In this document: piece by piece, positions 27,057-35,217 of the stretch
Layout: each line of letters opens with the position of its first letter
How positions within the stretch are numbered: position 1 is the first letter of the stretch
From: Pelagihabitans sp965238025
Lineage (GTDB): Bacteria; Bacteroidota; Bacteroidia; Flavobacteriales; Flavobacteriaceae
Length of the DNA: 64,000 bases
Direction: 5' to 3'
Assembly (NCBI GenBank): GCA_965238025.1
Contig: OZ250162.1
Location: 682,001 to 746,000 of the forward strand
Program-made: the position numbers and the translations under genes
The notes under the pieces: generated by a model
Seen by the model: only the letters and a program-made list of their open reading frames with translations
Databases searched by the model: none
Told to the model about the DNA's origin: nothing

Positions 27057-27707
27057 ATGATTAAAAAAGTAACCCTTATTACCCTAATTTCATTATTATT
27101 TGTTTCCTGCTGGAAGGATAAAAGTCCCGAGGACCTTATTCGATTAAAAGAGCAATTTAAATCGCAAGTCTCGACCTTCGAGAAGAAAAAAGAGAATGCC
27201 AATAAGAACGTAAACAAGGGACTAGAATCGCTTGGCGCGCTCAAAGGCGCCTTGGAAGATGCCAAGAATGAAGACAAGGAATTTGCAAAAGTATATGGCG
27301 ATTGGGAAAAGGTGAACAAACGCGTTGAAAACCTCAATAAAGAATACGAAGATCTTAAGGAGAAAGCCTCCAAATTGTTCACAGCCATGGAAACCCAAAC
27401 CAATAGTCTTAGCGATGAGACCAGCCGTAATACGCTTATGGGATTTATAAAAAAGGCAAGAACAAAATACGACGGCACATTGTCGAATACATCAAAAGCC
27501 ATTGACAAACTACGCTTGTTACATGGCGATGCCGTTGAAGTCGTAAAGGCGTTGGAAGTAGCAGCTGCCCTAAATTCCTTTGACAATATTAATGATCAAA
27601 TGAAAAGCATTGAAGGCCGTGTAGACGATATCATGTCAGAACTGAATGTAGCTGTGGTGGAAAGTAAAAAGCTTTACGAAAAAAAGATTACCGAATTAGG
27701 GGAGTAA
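27057..27707 (+). CDS. Coiled-coil lipoprotein
   Basis: A 216-residue lipoprotein with signal MIKKVTLITLISLLFVSC (Cys18). The rest is almost entirely charged amphipathic helix with heptad character, for example LIRLKEQFKSQVSTFEKKKE and WEKVNKRVENLNKEYEDLKE, and has no enzymatic motif. It probably forms a helical bundle in the periplasm anchored to a membrane. It is divergent from tonB. No family name can be given. Confidence 0.8.
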   Translation: MIKKVTLITLISLLFVSCWKDKSPEDLIRLKEQFKSQVSTFEKKKENANKNVNKGLESLGALKGALEDAKNEDKEFAKVYGDWEKVNKRVENLNKEYEDLKEKASKLFTAMETQTNSLSDETSRNTLMGFIKKARTKYDGTLSNTSKAIDKLRLLHGDAVEVVKALEVAAALNSFDNINDQMKSIEGRVDDIMSELNVAVVESKKLYEKKITELGE

Positions 27708-27785
27708 TTGTAATTCGGTAATCCAAATTATGGCAAAAATAGAATCATCGTTGAAAATCTATTATCGGGATAAATCTACCTTAAA

Positions 27786-28004
27786 ATGTACCCATATCAT
27801 AACAGAATAAAACAGCGGATAAATAACAATGAACTTCAAGGGTATGAATATGTAGAAAAGTACAAAGCTATTTCACCTTGTTTGCTTTTACATTTTTCCA
27901 CAGAACCTAAGATAAGACCAATCAGAGCACATCGCTTTGAGGAATATGAACTAATTTTTGGAAAGCTTTCTAAAAAAGCACGAGGGAAGGAAAGCAAAAA
28001 TTAA
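27786..28004 (+). CDS. Small conserved hypothetical protein (72 aa)
   Basis: A 72-residue soluble protein beginning MYPYHNRIKQRINNNEL. The pattern with GYEYVEKYKAISPCLLLHFS, then IRPIRAHRFEEYELIF is one I associate with a small uncharacterised Bacteroidota family. The ATG lies 78 bases after the lipoprotein gene. The stop overlaps the convergent aminotransferase-like stop on the four bases TTAA. No signal peptide or membrane segment. Function unknown. Confidence 0.65.
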   Translation: MYPYHNRIKQRINNNELQGYEYVEKYKAISPCLLLHFSTEPKIRPIRAHRFEEYELIFGKLSKKARGKESKN

Positions 28005-29263
28005 ACCCTGCCTGCCAAAGTTTTTATTGCCACGACAAGCTTGTCCAACTCTTCAGTGGTTGTATATACATTGGGTGTAATGCGACATCCTTTTACATTT
28101 GCATAGTCAATGGCGACCGTAAATATTTTGAACTCTTTCAACAAAGCATCTGCGAGATCTTTAGGTTTCATCTGTCTAATGCCTACATTAGCGATACCGC
28201 AACTTCGATGTTCTTCGCCAGGAGTATTGATTACAACATTCTCAACATCGTGTAATTTATTACTCCAATAGCGTTGTAAATACCGCATGCGTTTTTCCTT
28301 GCGATCTGTTCCTATAACTTCTAGATAATCGATAGCGTCATTGATGGCGAGATCGGTATGAACGGGGTGCGTTCCTGTGTGATTTAACCTACTAATATCA
28401 TCTGGTTCGCGATCATGTTCTGCCAATAACGGCCATATTTTTGAAATTTTATCTTTTTTAATGAACAACAAACCGGCGCCCAAAGGGGTGCTTAGCCACT
28501 TGTGTAAACTACTCCCATAATAGTCACAATTCAATTCCTTAATATTTACATCAAAGTGGCCTACACAATGTGCTCCGTCGACCATAACTTCAACACCATG
28601 ACTATGTGCCATATCGCAAATTTTTCTAACTGGCAATATATGACCCGTGATGTTGATCATATGGCATACCATAATAAGTTTTGTCTTAGGAGTAATTTGA
28701 TTTTCGTACAGCGAAACAATCTCATCATCTGATTTGGGATGATTGGGGACAGATACCACTTTATTTACGATTCCGTATCGCTGGGCCATCAACTTAAAAT
28801 GCTCCCGCATGGCACCATAGTCTTGTTCTGCAAAAATAGCCTCATCTCCCTTATTCCATGGAAAGCCCCCAACAACCAAATCTAAGGATTCCGTAGTATT
28901 ACGGGTAATCACTATTTCTTCGGAATTGCAGTTAACTAACTTCGCCAAGCGATCCGCTACATGTTTCTTATTGTCCCATTGTACTGTTCGCATATAATAT
29001 GACGCCTCGTAATTCACCATCTTTACATGCTCGATAAACTTGTCTAAAGTAGGTTTTGGCGCAAAATTATAATACCCATTCTCCAGATTAATATAATCCG
29101 GTTTTAAAGCATAGTCTTCTCGAATACGTTTCCAAAATTCATCCTCGTTGTCTACGGGGTAGGGTTTTGATTCGTATGTGATATTGGCTTGGGCAGTAAG
29201 AGGCAAAAAAGGTGTTATCACGGCCGCCTGCCCTATTCGTTTAAGAAAATCTCTTTTTAGCAT
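28001..29263 (-). CDS. Class V aminotransferase-fold PLP enzyme (isopenicillin-N-epimerase-like), exported
   Basis: A 420-residue enzyme from ATG 29263. The N-terminus MLKRDFLKRIGQAAVITPFLPLTAQA looks like a signal sequence of the RDFL type, suggesting a periplasmic enzyme, though the twin-arginine motif is not canonical. The PLP fold is clear: ITRNTTESLDLVVGG binds phosphate, VMVDGAHCVGHFD holds the Asp that pairs with the pyridine nitrogen, and SSLHKWLSTPLGAG holds the Schiff-base lysine. Relatives include isopenicillin-N epimerases, cysteine desulfurases and kynureninase-like enzymes; the substrate is unknown. A TTG at 29287 also keeps the frame open but would put extra residues before the export signal. 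Confidence 0.85.
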   Translation of the reverse strand: MLKRDFLKRIGQAAVITPFLPLTAQANITYESKPYPVDNEDEFWKRIREDYALKPDYINLENGYYNFAPKPTLDKFIEHVKMVNYEASYYMRTVQWDNKKHVADRLAKLVNCNSEEIVITRNTTESLDLVVGGFPWNKGDEAIFAEQDYGAMREHFKLMAQRYGIVNKVVSVPNHPKSDDEIVSLYENQITPKTKLIMVCHMINITGHILPVRKICDMAHSHGVEVMVDGAHCVGHFDVNIKELNCDYYGSSLHKWLSTPLGAGLLFIKKDKISKIWPLLAEHDREPDDISRLNHTGTHPVHTDLAINDAIDYLEVIGTDRKEKRMRYLQRYWSNKLHDVENVVINTPGEEHRSCGIANVGIRQMKPKDLADALLKEFKIFTVAIDYANVKGCRITPNVYTTTEELDKLVVAIKTLAGRV

Positions 29264-29428
29264 ATCATACTCCTTTAATACCAACAAGATAAAAAAGATT
29301 TGAACGACATTAACCCAACATCAATAGAATTAATTTGCTCTAAATATGCCATTTAGTTAGGGGTATTAAGATAATTTTAACTATTTTATGGGGCGTATAA
29401 TAATAATCATTAACTAAACTATTTAAAA

Positions 29429-30124
29429 ATGAAAAAACTAGTAGCTGAATTTATCGGAACCCTATGGCTTGTGCTTGGCGGGTGTGGCAGTGCTGTTTTG
29501 GCGGCAGGCTTTCCCGAATTAGGAATTGGCTTTGCAGGTGTAGCCCTAGCATTTGGCCTAACGGTGGTAACCATGGCCTATGCCATTGGGCATATTTCCG
29601 GTTGTCATTTGAACCCAGCGGTTTCTATTGGACTGTGGATGGGAGGAAGATTTGATGTCAAAGACTTGGTACCTTATATCATCGCTCAAGTTTTAGGCGG
29701 TATAGCAGGTGCAGGTATTTTGTACCTAATCGTTTCCAATCAGGCTGGTTTTGAGGGGGTTGGTGGTTTTGCCGCAAACGGGTTTGGGGATCATTCTCCA
29801 GGCGGATATAACATGGTGGCCGCTTTAGTTACCGAAATCGTAATGACCTTTATGTTCTTATTTGTAATTCTCGGTGCCACACATTCAAAAGCTCCCAAAT
29901 ATTTGGCTGGTTTGGCGATTGGCCTTTGTTTAACGCTAATTCACCTAATTAGTATTCCCGTTACAAATACTTCGGTCAACCCTGCAAGAAGTACAAGTCA
30001 AGCGCTTTTCGCCGATGGCGGATGGGCGATGGGTCAACTTTGGTTGTTCTGGGTAGCTCCGATTGTTGGTGCTATCTTAGCTGGATTGGTATACAAAATG
30101 CTTTCTCCAGAAACAAACGACTAA
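29429..30124 (+). CDS. aqpZ: Aquaporin Z (MIP-family water channel)
   Basis: A 231-residue inner-membrane channel with six helices and two half-helices. Both NPA boxes are intact: HLNPAVS at residues 60-66 and SVNPARS at 182-188. Arg187 after the second NPA and His172 (LTLIHLIS) fit the narrow aromatic/arginine filter of water-selective AqpZ rather than glycerol facilitators. It is monocistronic and followed by a strong terminator. Confidence 0.95.
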   Translation: MKKLVAEFIGTLWLVLGGCGSAVLAAGFPELGIGFAGVALAFGLTVVTMAYAIGHISGCHLNPAVSIGLWMGGRFDVKDLVPYIIAQVLGGIAGAGILYLIVSNQAGFEGVGGFAANGFGDHSPGGYNMVAALVTEIVMTFMFLFVILGATHSKAPKYLAGLAIGLCLTLIHLISIPVTNTSVNPARSTSQALFADGGWAMGQLWLFWVAPIVGAILAGLVYKMLSPETND

Positions 30125-30145
30125 TAACTTCTTAAAGTTTTTATA

Positions 30146-30179
30146 AGTGCATTCCGACACCACTCGGAATGCACTTTTT
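30146..30179 (+). terminator. Rho-independent terminator after aqpZ
   Basis: AGTGCATTCCGA (30146-30157) pairs perfectly with TCGGAATGCACT (30164-30175) around a CACCAC loop, followed by a T run. It separates aqpZ from the GntP operon. Confidence 0.88.
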
Positions 30180-30185
30180 ATTTGG

Positions 30186-30193
30186 TATATTTA
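30186..30193 (+). promoter_or_regulatory. Putative -7 element of the gntP-ridA-DTA-dipeptidase operon
   Basis: TATATTTA (near-match to TAnnTTTG) begins just after the aqpZ terminator and lies 25 bases before the transporter ATG. No clear -33 element. Confidence 0.35.
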
Positions 30194-30218
30194 ACGAAAG
30201 CTACCCAATTTTTAAAAT

Positions 30219-31535
30219 ATGCCCCTTGCTATTGTTATTATCGGAATACTATTGCTATTCCTTCTCATTGCCCGTTTTAAACTTAATGCTTTTCTCGCTT
30301 TTATACTCGTTTCTCTATTTGTAGGGGTCGCTGAAGGAATGGACATATTGAAAGTCGTAGATTCTATACAGACAGGTCTGGGAAAAACACTTGGAGGTCT
30401 TATTTTAATTCTCGGTTTGGGTGCCATGCTCGGTAAATTAGTAGCCGATAGCGGTGCAGCCCAACGAATAACCACCAAGTTGGTCGCTAAATTTGGCAAG
30501 AAGAACATTCAATGGGCGGTCGTACTAACCGGGTTTATCGTGGGTATTCCCATGTTCTACACGGTTGGCTTTGTGATATTGATTCCTTTGGTATTTACGG
30601 TTGCCGCCGCCACCGGTCTTCCGTTAATCTATGTGGGATTGCCCATGCTCGCCTCACTCTCTGTAACGCATGGTTATCTTCCGCCCCATCCGGCCCCAAC
30701 AGGAATAGCCGTAATGTTCGATGCCAACATTGGTAAGACCCTACTCTATGGCATCATTATCGCCATTCCCGCCATCATTGTTGCGGGCCCCTTGTTTTCA
30801 AGGACCATAAAAAATATCGAAGCCACTCCATTAAAGGAGTTTATGAATCCGAAGGTGCTTACCAATGAAGAAATGCCGAGTACTTTCACAAGTATTTCTA
30901 GTGCCTTGCTCCCTGTTATTCTCATCGGTTTGGCAGCGCTGATCGATGCCTTGGCTCCTGATGAAAGCGTTATCAAGCAATTTACATCGGTCATCGGCAA
31001 CCCGGCAATAGCCATGTTGATTTCGGTATTGGTTGCTATATATACGCTTGGGCTCGCAAGAGGGCGAAAAATGAAAAACATTATGGACTCTGTCTCCTCG
31101 GCTGTGGCAGGTATCACAATGGTATTGCTGATTATTGCCGGGGCCGGGGCATTAAAAGAGGTTCTTATAGATAGTGGCGTTAGTGAATACATAGGAAACA
31201 TGCTAAAAGGCTCCACCATATCGCCCTTGATCTTGGCATGGCTTATTGCCACGGTGATTCGTGTTTGTGTTGGTTCGGCAACCGTTGCAGGTTTAACGGC
31301 GGCGGGTATTGCACTACCTCTCTTGAGTGGTTCGGGAGTAAGTCCTGAACTTATGGTCCTGGCCATAGGTTCGGGAAGTTTAATGCTTTCTCATGTGAAC
31401 GACGGAGGATTTTGGCTCTTTAAAGAATACTTTAACCTATCTGTAAAAGACACCCTAAAAACTTGGACGGTTATGGAAACTACTGTTGGAGTGATGGGAC
31501 TTATCGGGGTATTGGTTCTAGATATATTTATTTAG
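30219..31535 (+). CDS. GntP-family gluconate/organic-acid:H+ symporter
   Basis: A 438-residue polytopic inner-membrane protein with about 12 hydrophobic segments. GntP signatures include LGAMLGKLVADSGAAQRI, FTVAAATGLPLIYVGLPM, HGYLPPHPAPTGIAVMF and SHVNDGGFWLFKEYF. The family imports gluconate and related sugar or hydroxy acids, and D-serine in some members. The ridA, D-threonine-aldolase-like and dipeptidase genes follow in the same direction, pointing to an amino-acid-related substrate rather than gluconate. No gluconate kinase is nearby. Confidence 0.9.
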   Translation: MPLAIVIIGILLLFLLIARFKLNAFLAFILVSLFVGVAEGMDILKVVDSIQTGLGKTLGGLILILGLGAMLGKLVADSGAAQRITTKLVAKFGKKNIQWAVVLTGFIVGIPMFYTVGFVILIPLVFTVAAATGLPLIYVGLPMLASLSVTHGYLPPHPAPTGIAVMFDANIGKTLLYGIIIAIPAIIVAGPLFSRTIKNIEATPLKEFMNPKVLTNEEMPSTFTSISSALLPVILIGLAALIDALAPDESVIKQFTSVIGNPAIAMLISVLVAIYTLGLARGRKMKNIMDSVSSAVAGITMVLLIIAGAGALKEVLIDSGVSEYIGNMLKGSTISPLILAWLIATVIRVCVGSATVAGLTAAGIALPLLSGSGVSPELMVLAIGSGSLMLSHVNDGGFWLFKEYFNLSVKDTLKTWTVMETTVGVMGLIGVLVLDIFI

Positions 31536-31593
31536 AGTCAGGGCACTGAACGTATTACAATGAGTATCAGTTTAAATTTAAAATAAAAGAAAT

Positions 31594-32058
31594 ATGGGTA
31601 CACCCTCAGAAAGGATAAAAGAAATGGGGCTGGTTTTACCTCCAGCTCCCCCTCCAGCAGGTCTATATAAACCTGTATTGGTGGTAGATAATTTTCTCTA
31701 TGTTTCGGGGCAAGGGCCCATGATGAGTGATGGGTCGCTTTATACAGGTCGCGTTGGTGATAGCCTTAGTTTGGAGCAAGGCAAGGACGCTGCGCGCCAA
31801 GTCGCCCTGACCATGCTAGCCACTATTAGCACTCATTTTGGTAATGTAGATCGTATAAAGCGATTGGTAAAAACCTTGGGAATGGTGAATTGCACTCCGG
31901 ATTTTAATGATCAGCCTTTAGTCATCAATGGCTATAGTGAATTAATGGCAAGCGTATTCGGAGCCGAAAATGGGGTTGGTGTACGTAGTGCCGTAGGCAT
32001 GATGCTCCCAGGTCAGGTGGCAGTGGAGATTGAGGCAATGTTTGAACTTCATAAATAA
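31594..32058 (+). CDS. RidA/YjgF-family protein
   Basis: A 154-residue RidA-fold protein. FLYVSGQGPM, then VKTLGMVNCTPDFNDQPLVING and the C-terminal VGVRSAVGMMLPGQVAVEIEAMFEL include the conserved arginine and Glu region of the active cleft. RidA enzymes hydrolyse reactive enamine/imine intermediates released by PLP dehydratases. It sits directly upstream of a PLP enzyme (3-base gap), which supports a clean-up role for that enzyme's products. Confidence 0.88.
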   Translation: MGTPSERIKEMGLVLPPAPPPAGLYKPVLVVDNFLYVSGQGPMMSDGSLYTGRVGDSLSLEQGKDAARQVALTMLATISTHFGNVDRIKRLVKTLGMVNCTPDFNDQPLVINGYSELMASVFGAENGVGVRSAVGMMLPGQVAVEIEAMFELHK

Positions 32059-32061
32059 GAT

Positions 32062-33174
32062 ATGTCAAGTAATGATTGGTATACAGTAAGGGATGAGCAT
32101 AAAATAAGCTCCCCTTCATTGTTATTATACCCAGAGCGGATAGCCGAAAACATACGTTTAATGATTGCTATGGTAGGTAACATTTCAAAGCTTCGCCCGC
32201 ATATCAAAACGCATAAAATGGCGGAAATAATTCTACTTCAACAACGACATGGCATTCAAAAATTTAAATGTGCCACCATAGCCGAAGCCGAATTATTGGG
32301 GCAATGCAAGGCCAGAGATGTTGTTTTGGCAATGCAACCCGTAGGGGTAAATATCGATCGTTTTTTAAGATTAATAAGTGCCTATCCCGAAACGGATTTT
32401 TCCACCTTGGTCGACAATCAAGATACCCTTGCAGAAATAACGACAAAAGCAACTGATGCACAAAAGATTGTTTCGCTCTATATGGATATTAATAGCGGAA
32501 TGAACCGAACAGGTTGTATTCCAGACGAAAATGCCATTGCCCTATTCACATCCATAGAAAAAAACGAATTCACAAAAGCGAAAGGTTTACATGCTTATGA
32601 CGGTCACATTAGGAATACTGATATTTCAGAACGGAAACAGCAATGCGATAAAGCCTTTGATTCGGTCATTTGGCTAAAAAAACAAATTGAAAACGAGGGA
32701 TTCTATGTGGAAAATATAATTGTCGGTGGTTCCCCCTCATTTCCAATTCATGCCCAACGTTCAAATGTTGAGGCGAGTCCCGGTACAACCTTACTTTGGG
32801 ATGCCGGTTATCATAAATCATTTCCAGATATGCCCTTTTTACATGCGGCGGTATTATTAACGCGAATCATTAGTAAACCTTCAAAAGATATCATTTGTTT
32901 GGATTTGGGGCATAAGTCCGTCGCCCCTGAAATGGGATTTCCGCGTGTTCGGATTCTTGGTTTAGAGGACAGCGAACAAATTGGTCAAAGCGAGGAGCAT
33001 TTAGTTGTCCGGACTAGCCGGGCAAATGAATTTAAAGTAGGCGCTGCCTTTTATGTCATTCCTATGCACATTTGCCCCACAGTGGCCAAATATGGTGAGG
33101 CCACAGTAGTCAAGGATGGTAAAAAGCTAGGAACTTGGAAAGTAGCGGCCCAAAATAGAAAGCTAACCATTTGA
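32062..33174 (+). CDS. D-threonine aldolase / D-serine dehydratase-like PLP enzyme
   Basis: A 370-residue fold-type III (alanine racemase-like) PLP enzyme. LRPHIKTHKM holds the Schiff-base Lys49. DINSGMNRTGC, GLHAYDGHIRN and IIVGGSPSFPIHA are typical barrel motifs. EASPGTTLLWDAGY, DLGHKSVAPEMG and the C-terminal VIPMHICPTVAKY fit the D-threonine aldolase/D-serine dehydratase-like subfamily, where the late His and Cys bind a divalent metal. It likely cleaves or dehydrates a D-3-hydroxy amino acid. It follows ridA after 3 bases and precedes the dipeptidase by 12. Confidence 0.85.
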   Translation: MSSNDWYTVRDEHKISSPSLLLYPERIAENIRLMIAMVGNISKLRPHIKTHKMAEIILLQQRHGIQKFKCATIAEAELLGQCKARDVVLAMQPVGVNIDRFLRLISAYPETDFSTLVDNQDTLAEITTKATDAQKIVSLYMDINSGMNRTGCIPDENAIALFTSIEKNEFTKAKGLHAYDGHIRNTDISERKQQCDKAFDSVIWLKKQIENEGFYVENIIVGGSPSFPIHAQRSNVEASPGTTLLWDAGYHKSFPDMPFLHAAVLLTRIISKPSKDIICLDLGHKSVAPEMGFPRVRILGLEDSEQIGQSEEHLVVRTSRANEFKVGAAFYVIPMHICPTVAKYGEATVVKDGKKLGTWKVAAQNRKLTI

Positions 33175-33186
33175 AAAATTAAAACA

Positions 33187-34260
33187 ATGTTCATTTTCGA
33201 TGCCCATTTAGACCTTGCCATGAATGCCATGGAATGGAACAGGGATCTCATCATGTCCGTGCAGGCTATCCGCGAAAGTGAAAAAGGGATGACCGACAAA
33301 CCTGACCGCGGAAACAATACAGTATCGTTCGAAGCAATGCGCAGGGGCAATATCGGACTCTGCATGGCCACTCAAATTGCGCGTTACGTAAAATCTGGAA
33401 ATTCACTCCCCGGATGGAATTCCCCTTATCAAGCTTGGGCGCAAACGCAAGCACAACTAGCTTGGTACAAGGCTATGGAAGATTTAGGCGAACTGGCCCA
33501 AATTAAAAACAAGACCGAGCTCAACATTCACTTGAAGTTTTGGAAAACATCTGCAGAAAAAAAACCGATTGGTTATATTTTGAGTTTGGAAGGCGCCGAT
33601 TCAATTTATGACCTAAAACAACTGGAAATAGCCTATGAATATGGCCTGCGTGCCATTGGTCCAGCTCATTATGGCCCGGGAACCTATGCTTTTGGTACTG
33701 ATTCAATTGGGGGTATCGGTGTAAATGGCAGAGCGCTTTTAAAGGAAATAGAACGCCTTGGACTAATTTTAGATGCGACTCATTTATGTGATCAAAGCTT
33801 TTGGGAGACGATGGATGTATATAACGGATCCATATGGGCAAGTCATAACAACTGCCGTGCCTTAGTTGACCACAATCGTCAGTTCTCAGATGAACAAATC
33901 AAGGAATTGATTTCGAGAAATGCGGTCGTTGGAGTAGCACTGGATGCCTGGATGATGACCCCAGATTGGATAAGGGGTAAATCTACCCCAAAAAGTATGG
34001 GAGTAAGCCTGCAACAAATGCTTGATAATATTGATCACATTTGTCAACTGGCGGGAAATTCAGAACATGTAGGCATCGGTACCGATTTAGATGGTGGCTT
34101 TGGTACGGAACAATGCCCTTCAGACATAGATACTATTGCGGACCTCCAGAAAGTGCCAGCTCTTTTGACCGAAAGAGGATATTCTTCGGAAGATATTGAG
34201 AACATTATGCAGTTAAACTTTATTAGGTTTCTTCAAAGAAACCTTCCAGATAATAATTGA
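33187..34260 (+). CDS. Membrane-dipeptidase family (M19) metallopeptidase
   Basis: A 357-residue zinc peptidase of the renal dipeptidase type. Metal ligands are visible in FDAHLDLAM (His7, Asp9), ILSLEGADS (bridging Glu), LDATHLCDQSFWE and ASHNNCRALVDHNRQ (later His ligands), with GIGTDLDGGFG near the end. The family cleaves dipeptides, often with a D-residue at the C-terminal position. There is no signal peptide, so it should be cytosolic. It closes the operon and would feed D-amino acids to the PLP enzyme upstream. Confidence 0.9.
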   Translation: MFIFDAHLDLAMNAMEWNRDLIMSVQAIRESEKGMTDKPDRGNNTVSFEAMRRGNIGLCMATQIARYVKSGNSLPGWNSPYQAWAQTQAQLAWYKAMEDLGELAQIKNKTELNIHLKFWKTSAEKKPIGYILSLEGADSIYDLKQLEIAYEYGLRAIGPAHYGPGTYAFGTDSIGGIGVNGRALLKEIERLGLILDATHLCDQSFWETMDVYNGSIWASHNNCRALVDHNRQFSDEQIKELISRNAVVGVALDAWMMTPDWIRGKSTPKSMGVSLQQMLDNIDHICQLAGNSEHVGIGTDLDGGFGTEQCPSDIDTIADLQKVPALLTERGYSSEDIENIMQLNFIRFLQRNLPDNN

Positions 34261-34273
34261 AAACCTCCAATTA

Positions 34274-34433
34274 GGGCCTGTTAACACTCAACGGAAATCA
34301 TGGGTTTTTTGATTATTTTTTCGGATTCCGAGGCCGTTTTTGTAAAACATAGCGGGCTACGTTGTCAAAAACCAACGAAGTAATACGGAAAAAGGACGAA
34401 AAACCCGATTTTAGGCTTAGCGTTAACAGGCCC
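34274..34433. mobile_element. MITE-like 160-bp element with 12-bp terminal inverted repeats and TA duplication
   Basis: GGGCCTGTTAAC at 34274-34285 is matched exactly by its reverse complement at 34422-34433, and both ends are flanked by TA (34272-34273, 34434-34435). The inside holds nested partial palindromes, including GTTTTTG/CAAAAAC around TAGC-GG-GCTA. No ORF of useful length is present. The structure fits a non-autonomous transposable element using TA targets. It fills most of the 254-base gap after the dipeptidase gene. Confidence 0.7.
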
Positions 34434-34446
34434 TAGTCGAATTTAA

Positions 34447-34464
34447 CAGGGAATTAAGTCCCTG
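34447..34464. promoter_or_regulatory. Inverted repeat upstream of the 217-residue secreted protein gene
   Basis: CAGGGA (34447-34452) and TCCCTG (34459-34464) form a perfect 6-bp inverted repeat with a 6-base spacer, about 16 bases upstream of a TATTTTTA -7-like element. It may be a regulator site. Confidence 0.3.
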
Positions 34465-34479
34465 TGGCAGGGTATTTGT

Positions 34480-34487
34480 TATTTTTA
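34480..34487 (+). promoter_or_regulatory. Putative -7 element of the 217-residue secreted protein gene
   Basis: TATTTTTA lies 27 bases upstream of the ATG and differs from TAnnTTTG at the last base only. Confidence 0.3.
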
Positions 34488-34514
34488 GCCGGAACAATCG
34501 ACCTAAAATAGGCA

Positions 34515-35168
34515 ATGCGACTTGTACTAATTTTTTTGGCACTTATGATAACCCCCTTTGTTGGATGGTCTCAGGTTGGTGATACGCCAAAAGCAAAGCC
34601 CTTAAAAATAGATGTTGCGAACAAAAAAGACGCGAAAGGGGAAGCGAAAAAAGGGAGCGTTCTGCGAATACCATCCATTGTTGGTAATGATCCGGAAATC
34701 AACTTCAAAGATTCATTGAAAGGAAGAAAACCGGTAAAAATGTACCCCGATAGGGAACTGGTACAGGCAGGAACAGGAATGAAAATCGACCCAAAAATTG
34801 GGCCTAGGCCAAAAGAGGGCTCAAGGGAGTATTTTGATGATATGTTTCTTGGCACTTTAAAAACCAAAAGTAAGTTTTTGGGGATTCAGTTTAGGGATTT
34901 CGGAGATATTGACGGGGATAGAGTGAGAATTTATTTAAATGGCCGATTAGTGATCAGGAATGAGCTCCTCATGGGCTCATTTAAGGGTATCAATATCGAT
35001 TTGGACCAGGGTTTTAATAGATTAGAGTTTGAAGCAAGAAATACAGGGGAGATACCTCCAAATACAGCAGAAGTAAAGGTAGTTGATGGTGAAGAACAAG
35101 TTATCTTTTTAAATCATTGGTATTTATCACCAGGTTCGAAAGCTAGCATATTAATAGAGAAAGAATAA
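34515..35168 (+). CDS. Secreted protein of unknown function (217 aa)
   Basis: A signal peptide (about residues 1-19, ending GWSQ) is followed by a Lys-rich low-complexity stretch and then a compact domain with LGIQFRDFGDIDGDRVRIYLNGRLVIRN and INIDLDQGFNRLEFEARNTG, read as beta-strands of a small sandwich. No catalytic motif and no lipobox. The family is not recognised. It converges on the penicillin-acylase gene and lies next to the MITE-like element. Confidence 0.75.
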   Translation: MRLVLIFLALMITPFVGWSQVGDTPKAKPLKIDVANKKDAKGEAKKGSVLRIPSIVGNDPEINFKDSLKGRKPVKMYPDRELVQAGTGMKIDPKIGPRPKEGSREYFDDMFLGTLKTKSKFLGIQFRDFGDIDGDRVRIYLNGRLVIRNELLMGSFKGINIDLDQGFNRLEFEARNTGEIPPNTAEVKVVDGEEQVIFLNHWYLSPGSKASILIEKE

Positions 35169-35217
35169 AAACTACAATCACCGTAGTTTACAATAGATTG
35201 TTCTAAAAGTTCTGTAA

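Noticed and set aside
35170..35190. AAACTAC/GTAGTTT hairpin as terminator
   Set aside because: The 7-bp stem lacks a T tract on either strand, so it was not listed as a terminator.
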